From: Streptococcus suis
GTDB lineage: Bacteria > Bacillota > Bacilli > Lactobacillales > Streptococcaceae
Assembly (NCBI GenBank): GCA_029593465.1
Contig: JAKTNK010000013.1
Span: 1 to 56,010, forward strand
Direction of reading: 5' to 3'
Length of the DNA stretch: 56,010 nucleotides
This document shows, piece after piece, positions 47,053 to 55,718 of this stretch. A program made the translations under genes and the position numbers. The notes beneath the pieces are model-generated. The model had not been told where the DNA came from, did not search any database, and saw only the letters and a list, made by a program, of their open reading frames with translations. Positions within the stretch are counted from its first letter, which is position 1, and each line of letters starts with the position of its first letter.

Positions 47053-47295
47053 TTATGCTACTTTCTTTTCCAAATAAGTCAACAAATCAGTCATATTTGT
47101 CAGATGATCAACGTCTTCATCTGGAATAGCAATACCAAATTCATCTTCAAGAGCTATGACAAATTCCATCAAGGCAATCGAATCCACGCCTAAATCATCT
47201 CGAAGACTCATCTCTGGGCTAACAGGTAAGTCAGCCTCATCTCGCTGTTTATGAATCACGTTGACAACCGCTTCATAGAGTGCTTCTCTAGTCAT
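47053..47295 (-). CDS. acpP: Acyl carrier protein
   Basis: An 80-aa ACP. The ATG at 47295 ([10 protein letters not shown]) has AAGGAGGG upstream; the longer frame lies within plsX. Ser39 in [13 protein letters not shown] is the 4'-phosphopantetheine site. It pairs with plsX, whose gene overlaps it by 8 nt, so it may supply acyl-ACP to PlsX. Intact. Confidence 0.93.
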   Translation of the reverse strand: MTREALYEAVVNVIHKQRDEADLPVSPEMSLRDDLGVDSIALMEFVIALEDEFGIAIPDEDVDHLTNMTDLLTYLEKKVA

Positions 47296-48292
47296 GCTGT
47301 CCCTCCTTGGCAAAAGCGTCTACCAGTTGATGAACAACCTCTGTATCTAACATGGTTCTGATTTGTTTGATGGTATGGTAAATGGCAGTTTCATCGCTAG
47401 AACCGTGCGATTTAACTACTGGAGCTTTTAAACCAAACAGAACTGCTCCACCAGCTGAAGAATAATCCATCGTCTCTTTCAACTGATACAAACCATCTTT
47501 CAATAATAGGGCGCCAAGCTTAGCCTTAAAGCCACCGGATCTAAGAGCTTTTTTAAGACTTCCCATGATATTGATTGCCGTTCCCTCAATGGCTTTAAGC
47601 ACCGCATTTCCTGTGAAACCATCCGTAACAACGACGTCTGCTACACTGTTCATCAAATCACGCGCTTCCACATTGCCTACAAAGGTAATGGAAGGCTCTT
47701 GGCGAAGCAAGTCATACGCTTCTTTGTGAAGCGGATCGCCTTTAGTCGCCTCTGTCCCATTGTTCAAGAGCCCAACACGCGGTTTCTCAATCCCACGAAC
47801 AGCTTTGGCGTAAAAGGAACCCAGAATAGCATATTGCAGCAAATGCGCTGGGGTATTCTCAGCATTAGCACCCAAGTCTAACATATCAAAACCCTGTCCA
47901 TCCATTGTCGGTAAGGTTGACATCAATCCTGGACGATCAACCCCTTTAATACGACCAACGACAAATAGACCGGCAGCCAAGAGAGCACCTGTATTTCCCG
48001 CAGACAAGACCGCATCTGCTTCTCCGTCTTTGACTGCCTGAGCTGCCAAGACCATTGAGGAGGTCTTCTTACGACGAATAGCCTTAGCAGGTTCATCATC
48101 TGAATTGATTTTTTCCGTCGTATGAATAATGGTAACCCGTTCACTGGTGGTTAAATACTGACGAATGTTAGCCTCATCACCATAAAGTTGAATCTCAATA
48201 TCTGAAAAATCTTTTAGGGCACGATTAACACCTTCAACAATCGCTTTAGGAGCATGATCCCCACCCATTGCGTCAACGGCAATACGTTTCAT
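47288..48292 (-). CDS. plsX: Phosphate acyltransferase PlsX
   Basis: A 334-aa enzyme that makes acyl-phosphate from acyl-ACP for phospholipid synthesis. [21 protein letters not shown] is the family start and [15 protein letters not shown] and [14 protein letters not shown] follow. Located as in other streptococci upstream of acpP. Intact. Confidence 0.96.
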   Translation of the reverse strand: MKRIAVDAMGGDHAPKAIVEGVNRALKDFSDIEIQLYGDEANIRQYLTTSERVTIIHTTEKINSDDEPAKAIRRKKTSSMVLAAQAVKDGEADAVLSAGNTGALLAAGLFVVGRIKGVDRPGLMSTLPTMDGQGFDMLDLGANAENTPAHLLQYAILGSFYAKAVRGIEKPRVGLLNNGTEATKGDPLHKEAYDLLRQEPSITFVGNVEARDLMNSVADVVVTDGFTGNAVLKAIEGTAINIMGSLKKALRSGGFKAKLGALLLKDGLYQLKETMDYSSAGGAVLFGLKAPVVKSHGSSDETAIYHTIKQIRTMLDTEVVHQLVDAFAKEGQHD

Positions 48293-48400
48293 GATTTTAC
48301 CTCATTACTTCCTTTTCGTTTGGAAAATAGCAGCGCTTTTACCTGAATGCTTTTTATTATAACACGTTTTCCATTGATTTTCAGCCTCCATAGCAATGCC

Positions 48401-49156
48401 CTATTTCATAATATCCCCCCACTGACTTAACTCATCAATAAAGGTCTTACTTTTCAAGTGCAAACCAACATAGGTCTCATAGATAGCATCGACAAACTGT
48501 CTTAACTTGACCTTCATATCAGCTTTGAGCGATATCGTCCGCAAATCATCAATCGAAATCGCTTGAAATCGATCTACTAAAAAGATGACATTGGGATCTG
48601 TATAAGGGCGTTTAGTGTCTTTCGCATAATGGTCTGGGCATAGCAAGCCAGAATAACGGAAGGAAAAATCAAAGGGTAAACCAACACGATGACAAAAAAC
48701 ACACTCATGAAAATTTAATTGGACACCAAACCTCTCCAAAATTTGAATTTCAAAAATCAAGGTTAAGACTTCATAATCCAATCCTTCCTCCATTAAGGAC
48801 AAGGTTTTCTCCAAAAAAGCAAACAAAGGGGCATCAACTTGATTATCGGGTATGGCTGCATCCGCTAAAGCCATGATATAAGTTGCATAAGAGAGCTTAA
48901 ACAAATCAGCATTGATAGCCTGATAAGTCGTAGCCTCACGGAAATCATCAATATAAGATAAGCCACTATCATTTAATTTCAGAAGAAAATCAGCCACCGT
49001 TAGGGGCTGAATCACTGCCGTTAATTTTGATTGTCGAGCATGTTTCACAAAAAACATCCGCTTGCCATCTGTTTCTGTAAAAATTTTAACAAGCTTATCG
49101 GACTCTCTAAAATCACGATTGTAAAGGACAAGTCCTCTAGCATCCTTACTTATCAT
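48401..49156 (-). CDS. recO: DNA repair protein RecO
   Basis: A 251-aa protein with an N-terminal OB fold ([20 protein letters not shown]) and a zinc segment [10 protein letters not shown]...LLCPDHY. It loads RecA with RecR and RecF. It overlaps the aminotransferase stop by 11 nt. Because comRS is nearby it could also serve transformation, but recO is a general gene. Intact. Confidence 0.94.
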   Translation of the reverse strand: MISKDARGLVLYNRDFRESDKLVKIFTETDGKRMFFVKHARQSKLTAVIQPLTVADFLLKLNDSGLSYIDDFREATTYQAINADLFKLSYATYIMALADAAIPDNQVDAPLFAFLEKTLSLMEEGLDYEVLTLIFEIQILERFGVQLNFHECVFCHRVGLPFDFSFRYSGLLCPDHYAKDTKRPYTDPNVIFLVDRFQAISIDDLRTISLKADMKVKLRQFVDAIYETYVGLHLKSKTFIDELSQWGDIMK

Positions 49157-50321
49157 CAGCTGTCATGAACTCTTTCAAGCGCTTCATGGCTTCTTGAATC
49201 ACTTCCATGCTAGCTGCGTAAGAGATACGAAGGTAGCCTTCACCATAAGGTCCAAAGGCAATACCTGGAATGAGGGCCACTGCTTTCTCATGAGCTAGCT
49301 TTTCTAAGAAAGCGTAAGAATCTTTCCCAGCCTCACCAGGAATCTTAGCCCAGATATAGAAAGCCCCATCAGGACGAACAACCTCAAATCCAAGCTCTGT
49401 CAAAGCATCCACAATAACATCACGACGTTTACGGTATTCATCACGCATCGGTAGCGCATCGTCTTTACCATTTGTCAGCGCCTCTAAAGCGGCATACTGC
49501 GTAATCGTTGTCGCTGCTGTTACCAAATACTGATGACTCTTGACCAATTGAGCACATAGCGACTTATTAGCAAAGATAAAGCCTAGACGCCAGCCGGTCA
49601 TCGCATGCGATTTGGATAAACCATTGATGACAATCGTTTGCTCTGGAAGGTACTCTCCAATTGATACATGCCCCTCCTCAGTGTAGGTAATTTCTGAGTA
49701 AACCTCATCTGAAATGACATAGATAGGGTACTTGCGGATAACATCAGCCAAGGCCTTTATTTGCTCACGCGTGTAAACAACACCTGTTGGATTAGCTGGA
49801 GAATTCAGCACAACGGCTTTTAATTTGTCTCCCTGTGCAATAATAGCTTCCTCAAGCATCTCTGGTGTTAAAATAAAATCAGTCTTTGACGTATCCAGTT
49901 CAACAAATTCACCGCCATACATCAAGGTCAATGCTTCGTAAATAGGGAAGCCTGGCCCTGGGAACAAGACACTATCTCCAGGCTCCAAAATAGCAGCTAG
50001 ACTAGCTGCAATAGCCTCTGTCGCTCCAATAGTGGTTAAAATTTCTGATTCTGGATCATAAGTCAAATTGTATTTTTCTTTGACAAAATCAGCCGCAGCT
50101 TGACGAAGTTCTAAAAGACCAGCCATTCCTGTATAGTAACTCTTATCTTCATCAATAGCTCTCTTTGCAGCCTCCTTAACGTGTTGAGGAGTCGAAAAAT
50201 CAGGCTCACCCAAAGTCATTCGAAGCATACCTGGAATCCCTGAAATTGACTGGTCAAATTGACGAATCAAAGAAACCTCTAACTTATCTAAATTGTGGTT
50301 ATAACGTTGACTAATATCCAT
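49146..50321 (-). CDS. Class I/II pyridoxal-phosphate aminotransferase
   Basis: A 391-aa enzyme of the aspartate/aromatic aminotransferase type. The start [16 protein letters not shown] (50321) follows AAAAGGAG; an upstream frame adds 20 unlikely residues. [20 protein letters not shown] and Lys237 ([15 protein letters not shown]) form the PLP site. Substrate (aspartate, aromatic or branched amino acid) cannot be told. It shares a transcript with recO. Intact. Confidence 0.9.
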   Translation of the reverse strand: MDISQRYNHNLDKLEVSLIRQFDQSISGIPGMLRMTLGEPDFSTPQHVKEAAKRAIDEDKSYYTGMAGLLELRQAAADFVKEKYNLTYDPESEILTTIGATEAIAASLAAILEPGDSVLFPGPGFPIYEALTLMYGGEFVELDTSKTDFILTPEMLEEAIIAQGDKLKAVVLNSPANPTGVVYTREQIKALADVIRKYPIYVISDEVYSEITYTEEGHVSIGEYLPEQTIVINGLSKSHAMTGWRLGFIFANKSLCAQLVKSHQYLVTAATTITQYAALEALTNGKDDALPMRDEYRKRRDVIVDALTELGFEVVRPDGAFYIWAKIPGEAGKDSYAFLEKLAHEKAVALIPGIAFGPYGEGYLRISYAASMEVIQEAMKRLKEFMTADDK

Positions 50322-50414
50322 AAATCGACTCCTTTTAACATATAATACAACTATTATACAAAAAATTCTGAAAGAGTGCATCGTCCTCTTTATGAAATTC
50401 TTTAATTAAGCAGT

Positions 50415-50440
50415 AAAAGGAGGCTCCTAGGAGCCCCCTT
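50415..50440 (-). terminator. Terminator of prs
   Basis: GGGGGCTCC and GGAGCCTCC pair (minus strand) and are followed by TTTT. It lies 12 nt after the prs stop. Confidence 0.85.
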
Positions 50441-50452
50441 AAATACGCTATA

Positions 50453-51418
50453 TCATTTAGTGGCTAATTCAAACAGTGGTGATAAGGGGCGTTTTTCATG
50501 AATACGAACAATCGCATCAGCGATTAACTCCGCAATTGAAATTTGCTCAATCTTATCAATCAAACGCTCATCTGGAAGGTAGATGGTATCCAGCACAACC
50601 AACTTTTTAATGGCAGAACGTTGAATATTCTCCAACGCTGGTCCAGAAAGAACCGGATGCGTACATGAAGCATACACACAAGTTGCTCCCGCATCTGCCA
50701 AGGCATCTGCTGCATGACAAATAGTACCTGCTGTATCAATCATGTCATCAATCAAAATACAAGTTTTACCTTCGACATTACCAATAATGTTCATAACCTC
50801 ACTTGTATTCATTTTATCAACACTGCGACGCTTATCAATGATAGCAATCGGTGTGTGCAAAAACTGCGCCAACTTACGAGCCCTTGTGACACCACCATGA
50901 TCAGGACTGACCACAACGACATCATCTCCAACTAAACCATGACGAACGAAGTAATCTGCAATCAGTGGAGCTCCCATGAGATGATCAACCGGGATATCAA
51001 AAAAACCTTGAATTTGAGCCGCATGGAGATCTACCGTCAAAAGGCGATCAACACCAGCAACCTCTAACATGTCTGCAACTAATTTTGATGTAATAGGCTC
51101 ACGTGAGCGTGCCTTACGATCTTGACGAGCATACCCATAATAAGGCATTACCACATTAATCGTTTCCGCACTAGCACGTTTTAAAGCATCCACCATAATC
51201 AAAATTTCCATTAAATTATCATTGACTGGTGAACTTGTCGATTGCAAAATGAAAACATGGTGTCCACGAATTGATTCTTCAATATTCACCTGAATCTCTC
51301 CATCAGAAAATTGACGTACTGTCGATTTCCCAAGACTAATGCCAATGCTTTCTGCAACTTTCTCTGCTAATTCTTTGTTCGATGATAGTGCGAACAATTT
51401 TAAATTAGAATAAGACAT
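50453..51418 (-). CDS. prs: Ribose-phosphate pyrophosphokinase
   Basis: A 321-aa PRPP synthetase. The start [20 protein letters not shown] (51418) has GGAGGAAATC upstream. [38 protein letters not shown] and the PRPP loop [13 protein letters not shown] are all present. It makes PRPP for salvage of purines, for pyrimidines, NAD, His and Trp. It stays intact although the local de novo purine genes are broken, since salvage also needs PRPP. Confidence 0.96.
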   Translation of the reverse strand: MSYSNLKLFALSSNKELAEKVAESIGISLGKSTVRQFSDGEIQVNIEESIRGHHVFILQSTSSPVNDNLMEILIMVDALKRASAETINVVMPYYGYARQDRKARSREPITSKLVADMLEVAGVDRLLTVDLHAAQIQGFFDIPVDHLMGAPLIADYFVRHGLVGDDVVVVSPDHGGVTRARKLAQFLHTPIAIIDKRRSVDKMNTSEVMNIIGNVEGKTCILIDDMIDTAGTICHAADALADAGATCVYASCTHPVLSGPALENIQRSAIKKLVVLDTIYLPDERLIDKIEQISIAELIADAIVRIHEKRPLSPLFELATK

Positions 51419-51483
51419 GATTTCCTCCATCTGTTTAGTCCTCTCTTATTCTACCGCTTTTAGAACCTTTTTTCAAACAATAT

Positions 51484-51514
51484 CAAAAAGAAAAGAGGTA
51501 CTAAGCCCTCTTTT
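51484..51514 (-). terminator. Terminator of pcsB
   Basis: AAAAGAGG and CCTCTTTT form the stem, with a T-rich tail on the minus strand, 8 nt after the stop. Confidence 0.72.
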
Positions 51515-51521
51515 ACTAATA

Positions 51522-52877
51522 TTATCTTGGATAGATGTAAACGGCAGCACCCTGATAAGTAGCAGTTGGGTTAAACCAACCACGGTGATTAGCAATTGAT
51601 TGGTTACCATTATAGTTTGCTTCCATCACTTGAATACGTGTTGCACTTTCTACAGCTGTGACATAGGCAACGTGTCCATAACCACCGTCGTTCCACACTG
51701 CGATAGAACCTACAACTGGTGTTGAACCTACACTAAATCCAGCTGCTGCTGCTGAGGCAGCCCACTGTCCACCATTACCCCAGTAATTACCTGCCCAAGG
51801 TGCTAGTGACTTAACGCCCCATGTACATTGACCAACAGGATAAGTATTACCAGCTGTATTAACGACAGGAGTCTCTGACGCTGTTGATGTGGTTTGTCTT
51901 GCTACACTACGACTTGCAGTCTGAGTGGTAGAAACTGACGCCTGAGTCGTACTTGATACAGGTCTTGCAACTGAAGCTGCAGATGATGCTGAAACAGTCT
52001 GTGATGAAACCGACGGAGATGAATCTTCTTGCGCTTCCACAACAGCTACACTTGATAAGGCAGAGGCAGACGCCACAGCACTAGCTGACGCTGCAGCCTC
52101 TGAAGCAACTGCTGATGCTGATGCAGCTGCTGCAACTGCTGATGCTGACTCGGAAGCCGCCAACGATGCTGCTACTGATTGAGACGTTGAAACTGAAGCT
52201 GCAACTGATTCTGCTGTTGATTTTTCAGCAACAAGAGAAGCCTTTTGACCTTCTGCACTAGCTAGTTCAACAGCCAATGTTGCTTGGGCTGCAGTCAATT
52301 GTGCTTCTTGCGTTTCTAAAGCTGATTTATTAGCAGCCAGTGTTGCTTGATTTTCAGCAATGGTATTAATAGCTGCTTGATTAGCTTTCTGCTTTTCAGC
52401 AAGAGTTGCCTTATCAGCTTCTTGTTTTTCCAACATTGCATGATTAGCTGAAACAACTTCACGAATGGCTACAAGTTTACTAATTGCTTCTGAAATTGAT
52501 TTTGAATTAATAACAGTATTGATGTAGTTAGTTGCTGTATTTTGCTTTTGTGCACTACGTGCCTGTTTTTTCAAAGATTCATTACGCGCAACAATCTTCT
52601 CAGATAAACTTTGAATTTCCGCTGATAAAGCAGCTGATTTTTGTTTCAAAGTAGCATTTTGTGCCTCTAAATCAGCTTGTTGTGCAGATAAAGAATCCAC
52701 TTGTGATTGAATAGATTGAACCTTCGCTTGAGCTTCAACTTGTTGACTTGTTAAATTAGTAATAACATTATCTTGGGCTGCAATTTTTGTATCATAGTCT
52801 TCTGCATTCACCGTTACCGTTGTTCCAAGCGTAACACCGCTCAATAGAACAGCTGATAAAATACTTTTTTTCATCAT
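51522..52877 (-). CDS. pcsB: PcsB, secreted cell-division hydrolase
   Basis: A 451-aa protein. Start MMKKSILSAVLLSGVTLG at 52877 (AAAGGAG upstream); signal peptide cut near residue 27 (VNAED). A long coiled coil (about 30-235) contains repeated A/Q/K-rich heptads. An unusually Ala/Ser-rich linker (about 235-320) leads to the CHAP domain with Cys351 (GQCTWGVK), His402 (GYGHVAYV) and Glu419/Asn421. PcsB splits septal peptidoglycan and is activated by FtsEX through the coiled coil. It is essential in several streptococci. A WalR-type box lies upstream. Intact. Confidence 0.95.
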   Translation of the reverse strand: MMKKSILSAVLLSGVTLGTTVTVNAEDYDTKIAAQDNVITNLTSQQVEAQAKVQSIQSQVDSLSAQQADLEAQNATLKQKSAALSAEIQSLSEKIVARNESLKKQARSAQKQNTATNYINTVINSKSISEAISKLVAIREVVSANHAMLEKQEADKATLAEKQKANQAAINTIAENQATLAANKSALETQEAQLTAAQATLAVELASAEGQKASLVAEKSTAESVAASVSTSQSVAASLAASESASAVAAAASASAVASEAAASASAVASASALSSVAVVEAQEDSSPSVSSQTVSASSAASVARPVSSTTQASVSTTQTASRSVARQTTSTASETPVVNTAGNTYPVGQCTWGVKSLAPWAGNYWGNGGQWAASAAAAGFSVGSTPVVGSIAVWNDGGYGHVAYVTAVESATRIQVMEANYNGNQSIANHRGWFNPTATYQGAAVYIYPR

Positions 52878-52909
52878 TAAAATACTCCTTTGCAATTAAG
52901 ACAATAAAC

Positions 52910-52951
52910 ATTATAACAAAAAAAAAAACTTATATGTTACGCCATTGTTAC
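52910..52951 (-). promoter_or_regulatory. pcsB promoter with WalR-type box
   Basis: TGTTAC, five nt, TGTTAC on the plus strand (52935-52951) matches TGTWAH-N5-TGTWAH. A TATAAT (52910-52915, minus) lies about 20 bp downstream. WalRK (VicRK) controls pcsB in pneumococci, so the same control is likely here. The box is on the opposite strand from the gene, which is not the most common orientation. Confidence 0.65.
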
Positions 52952-52977
52952 AATTTCATTGAAATACAAAGGCTAAA

Positions 52978-53239
52978 CAGCTATAAATGAACAAAACAAA
53001 TCAATAGTTACGATTGCAATCTTAGAATACACGGCTGACAACACTTCTCAATTCTCAACAAGTTCCAATCCTATTGCTTCTATAATACTAGGTAATAGCT
53101 CTCTGTGGAAAGTATTTCGAAAGTGAAGTCTTTTGGAAAAACTATTTTTCCCACAGTTTTAGCTATTGATCTCTTTTCGTGACACATTCCAATTCAAAAC
53201 GGAAGCAAGTCTGATTTTTTCAACTCATCGATTTAAATA
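52978..53239. other. Gene-free stretch upstream of pcsB
   Basis: No ORF or recognisable gene relic is seen. mreC and mreD, which precede pcsB in pneumococci, are not here. AT-rich. Confidence 0.4.
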
Positions 53240-53638
53240 TGATAAATTGTAAAATAAAGTGCAACTTTTTATAACTCAGTTAAAAGCGCCTCAAAGGGGG
53301 TGTTCGCTAACCTAAGCATTTTCGTAGGGGATAGTTAATATCAAATAGTACCGAGAATAAGTCCCTGTCCCTAATCAGCGCTAAGTCAGTCTTCTTTGGG
53401 AAATATTCCCTTAGTAAGCCATTGGCATTCTCATTGCTTCCTCTTTGCCAAGAGAAATAAATCCGCAAAGTAAAATGCAATGCCAAGCTCCTCTACCAAA
53501 GGGTAACATGCAAATTCCTTTCCTCGGTCTGATGTGAAGCTTCTAAGAAAGTCTTTTGGAAAAAGCTGACAAAGCTTTTGAATGGCTGAACACACGGAAG
53601 CTGCTGCTCGATCTGGTATTTTAAAAGCTAGGTAAAAT
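53240..53638 (-). pseudogene. IS30-family transposase C-terminal fragment and element end
   Basis: The minus strand reads YLAFKIPDRAAASVCSAIQK, SFTSDRGKEFACYPLVEELG and, after a frameshift near 53460, SWQRGSNENANGLLREYFP and a stop near 53320. These are the DRGKEF and WQRGSNENANG blocks of IS30 transposases. The element end near 53240-53270 carries AAATAAAGTGCAAC. The 5' part is cut by the IS3 end at 53639. Confidence 0.85.
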
Positions 53639-54085
53639 TGAACTGCACCCCAAAAGTTGGACACAAAATCTAACGATTGGGGTGTTTTTCTGATGACATT
53701 AAGTTATGAAGATAAACTAGAAATATATGATCTGAGAAAGAGTGGCGTGTCGTTTGCCAATCTTAGCCAGACACATAACGTCACTACTGCCAATCTCACG
53801 TGCATGATAAAACTCATGGATCGATATGGAGTAGAAATCGTTGAAAAAGGTAAAAATAAGTATTATTAGCCTGAATTAAAACTGGAAATCATCAATAAAG
53901 TCTTGATTCATGGCTGTTCTCAACTCTCTGTTTCACTTGATTACGCCTTGCCAAATCGAGGAATACTTCCCAATTGGATAGCACAATACAAGAAAAACGG
54001 GTATACTATTCTTGAAAAGTCAAGAGGGAGACCGAGCAAGATGGGACGTAAGCGTAAGAAAACCTGGGATGAAATGACGGTCTTT
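53639..54085 (+). pseudogene. IS3-family left end with orfA, nonsense codon
   Basis: The terminal repeat TGAACTGCACCCCAAAAGTT (53639) is the same as at 8295. OrfA starts MTLSYEDKLEIYDLRKSG (53693), an IS3 HTH protein, and reads on to NKYY, then an in-frame TAG at 53867-53869, then PELKLEIINKVL, LPNWIAQYKKNGYTILEKSR and RGRPSKMGRKRKKTW. So a stop splits the protein. At about 54085 the sequence switches to an ISL3 element. Confidence 0.85.
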
Positions 54086-54330
54086 AGAACGTTTTTAAAA
54101 GACAAACTTATTAACGCTTTAGAACTTCCTTACTCCAATGCCAAACGAGAAGCTACAAATAATCTCATCAAGCTCATTAAGAGAAATGCTTTTGGCTTTC
54201 GGAATTTTGAAAACTTAAAAAAAGAATTCTTATCGCTTTGAACATCGAAAAGGAGAGAACAAATTTGGTTCTCTTTTGGTTCTCTCAAGATTCAAGCTTT
54301 TCATCTACCCACTAAAGTTGACAAAGAACA
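54086..54330 (+). pseudogene. ISL3-family transposase C-terminal fragment
   Basis: FLKDKLINALELPYSNAKRE, ATNNLIKLIKRNAFGFRNFE and a stop are the C-terminus of ISL3 transposases (SNAxxEATNNxIKxIKRxxFG). Part of the element's right end follows, with ACCCACTAAAGTTGACAAAG near 54308-54327. The rest of the element is gone. The region is in frame with the IS3 piece, so the fused ORF has no function expected. Confidence 0.82.
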
Positions 54331-54356
54331 AAAAAGGAGACAATTTTTATCTCCTC
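54329..54356 (-). terminator. Terminator of the rrn/tRNA operon
   Basis: AGGAGA, loop, TCTCCT then six T on the minus strand, 24 nt after the last tRNA. Confidence 0.85.
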
Positions 54357-54379
54357 TTTCTAAACAATAAATACAACGA

Positions 54380-54467
54380 CGGAGAATAAGGGATTCGAAC
54401 CCTTGCGCCAGTTTCCCGACCTAACGATTTAGCAAACCGTCCTCTTCAGCCTCTTGAGTAATTCTCC
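54380..54467 (-). tRNA. tRNA-Ser (GCT)
   Basis: An 88-nt class II tRNA with a long variable arm. GGAGAAT pairs with ATTCTCC and a discriminator G follows. Anticodon GCT lies in GGTTTGCTAAATC. It reads AGC/AGU. Last gene of the tRNA array. Confidence 0.96.
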
Positions 54468-54474
54468 AAAATAA

Positions 54475-54548
<74 letters not shown>

Positions 54549-54583
54549 AAGCATATAGCTTGGTATATAAATTTAATTTATAA

Positions 54584-54654
54584 AGCGGGTGACGAGAATC
54601 GAACTCGCGACAACAGCTTGGAAGGCTGTAGTTTTACCACTAAACTACACCCGC
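54584..54654 (-). tRNA. tRNA-Gly (TCC), copy 2
   Basis: 71 nt; GCGGGTG acceptor, anticodon TCC in GCCTTCCAAGC. Identical to the copy at 55125-55195. Confidence 0.97.
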
Positions 54655-54662
54655 TAATAGCA

Positions 54663-54735
54663 TGGCGCGAGACGGAATCGAACCGCCGACACATGGAGCT
54701 TCAATCCATTGCTCTACCAACTGAGCTACCGAGCC
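54663..54735 (-). tRNA. tRNA-Phe (GAA)
   Basis: 73 nt; anticodon GAA in ATTGAAGC. The acceptor stem GGCTCGG against TCGCGCC has a mismatch at position 4 (T against C), which I believe is seen in other streptococci too. Confidence 0.95.
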
Positions 54736-54743
54736 AACATTTA

Positions 54744-54817
<74 letters not shown>

Positions 54818-54833
54818 CTAATTTTATACAAAA

Positions 54834-54922
54834 GGAGGATGTGGGATTCGAACCCACGCACGCTTTTACACGCCTGACGGTTTTCAAGACCGTTCCCTTC
54901 AGCCAGACTTGGGTAATCCTCC
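54834..54922 (-). tRNA. tRNA-Ser (TGA)
   Basis: 89 nt, class II with a long variable arm; anticodon TGA in GGTCTTGAAAACC. GGAGGAT pairs with ATCCTCC. The next base on the 3' side is T where Ser tRNAs usually have G. Confidence 0.95.
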
Positions 54923-54933
54923 AAAAACACGAA

Positions 54934-55005
54934 TAGTCCGTACGGGATTCGAACCCGTGTTACCGCCGTGAAAAGGCGGTGTCTTAACCCCTTGACCAAC
55001 GGACC
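54934..55005 (-). tRNA. tRNA-Glu (TTC)
   Basis: 72 nt; GGTCCGT acceptor with G-U at the end, anticodon TTC in GCCTTTTCACGGC. Confidence 0.96.
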
Positions 55006-55015
55006 ATATCTCAAA

Positions 55016-55089
<74 letters not shown>

Positions 55090-55124
55090 AAGCATATAGC
55101 TTGGTATATAAATTTAATTTATAA

Positions 55125-55195
55125 AGCGGGTGACGAGAATCGAACTCGCGACAACAGCTTGGAAGGCTGTAGTTTTACCACTAAACTACACCCGC
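55125..55195 (-). tRNA. tRNA-Gly (TCC), copy 1
   Basis: 71 nt; same as the copy at 54584, with the same spacer to tRNA-Ile. Confidence 0.97.
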
Positions 55196-55200
55196 TAATA

Positions 55201-55273
55201 TGGGAGTTAACGGGATCGAACCGCTGACCCTCTGCTTGTAAGGCAGATGCTCTCCCAGCTGAGCTAAACTCCC
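55201..55273 (-). tRNA. tRNA-Val (TAC)
   Basis: 73 nt; GGGAGTT acceptor, anticodon TAC in GCCTTACAAGC. First tRNA of the array, after 5S. Confidence 0.97.
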
Positions 55274-55355
55274 CTGCGGGTCATTCAACTCAGCTGGTAA
55301 TGACGAAAGCTTTGCTTTCACTATCCACCGATTGAAACAGTCCACTGGACTCTTT

Positions 55356-55373
55356 CAACTGAGCTAAACTCCC
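55356..55373 (-). repeat. 5' fragment of a tRNA-Val
   Basis: GGGAGTTTAGCTCAGTTG on the minus strand repeats the first 18 nt of tRNA-Val (GGGAGTTTAGCTCAGCTG) with one change. The rest of the tRNA is replaced by about 80 nt with two small dyads (AGTCCAGTGGACT, GAAAGCAAAGCTTTC). It lies between 5S and the intact tRNA-Val. Confidence 0.75.
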
Positions 55374-55379
55374 TATTCG

Positions 55380-55494
55380 CTAAGCAACTACCTTATCTGA
55401 CAGGGGGAATCCCCCAACTACTTCAGGCGTACTAGGGCTTAACTACTGTGTTCGGCATGGGTACAGGTGTATCTCCTAGGCTATCGTCACTTAA
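55380..55494 (-). rRNA. rrf: 5S ribosomal RNA
   Basis: About 115 nt. TAAGTGAC at the 5' end pairs with GTTGCTTA at the 3' end, and the conserved CCCATGCCGAACACAGTAGT lies inside. Ends accurate to a few bases. Confidence 0.95.
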
Positions 55495-55542
55495 CTATTG
55501 ATTGAAATACTAATCATTATCCAATCAAAATTGAATACCTAT

Positions 55543-55571
55543 ATTCTAACAAGAAACCTTTACGCTGTCAA
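55543..55571 (-). promoter_or_regulatory. Consensus promoter between 23S and 5S
   Basis: TTGACA (55566-55571), 17 nt, TAGAAT (55543-55548) on the minus strand, about 50 bp upstream of 5S. It has the same -35 and -10 hexamers as rrn P2 (889-917). It could transcribe 5S and the tRNA array without the rrn promoters. The rest of 55495-55718 holds no gene. Confidence 0.7.
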
Positions 55572-55718
55572 TATTGACTTCGGTTTTTAATGGTAACGGT
55601 CAATCAAAATTGTACTCGGGCTAAATCCTTGGAAAAAAGATAACCTGCCTTGTATGCATCGCATACTGCGTTAGGTTCCTATTTTTCAGGCGGATTCGAC
55701 GCCCTCCGTTACTTACTT

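Noticed and set aside
53101-53160. DnaA-box-like sequence (CTGTGGAAAG, TTTTTCCCACAG) near 53104-53156
   Set aside because: The matches to TTATCCACA are poor and there is no dnaA/dnaN context or cluster.
53903-54241. A 112-codon ORF that looks like one transposase
   Set aside because: It is a chimera of the IS3 orfA tail and the ISL3 C-terminus joined at about 54085.
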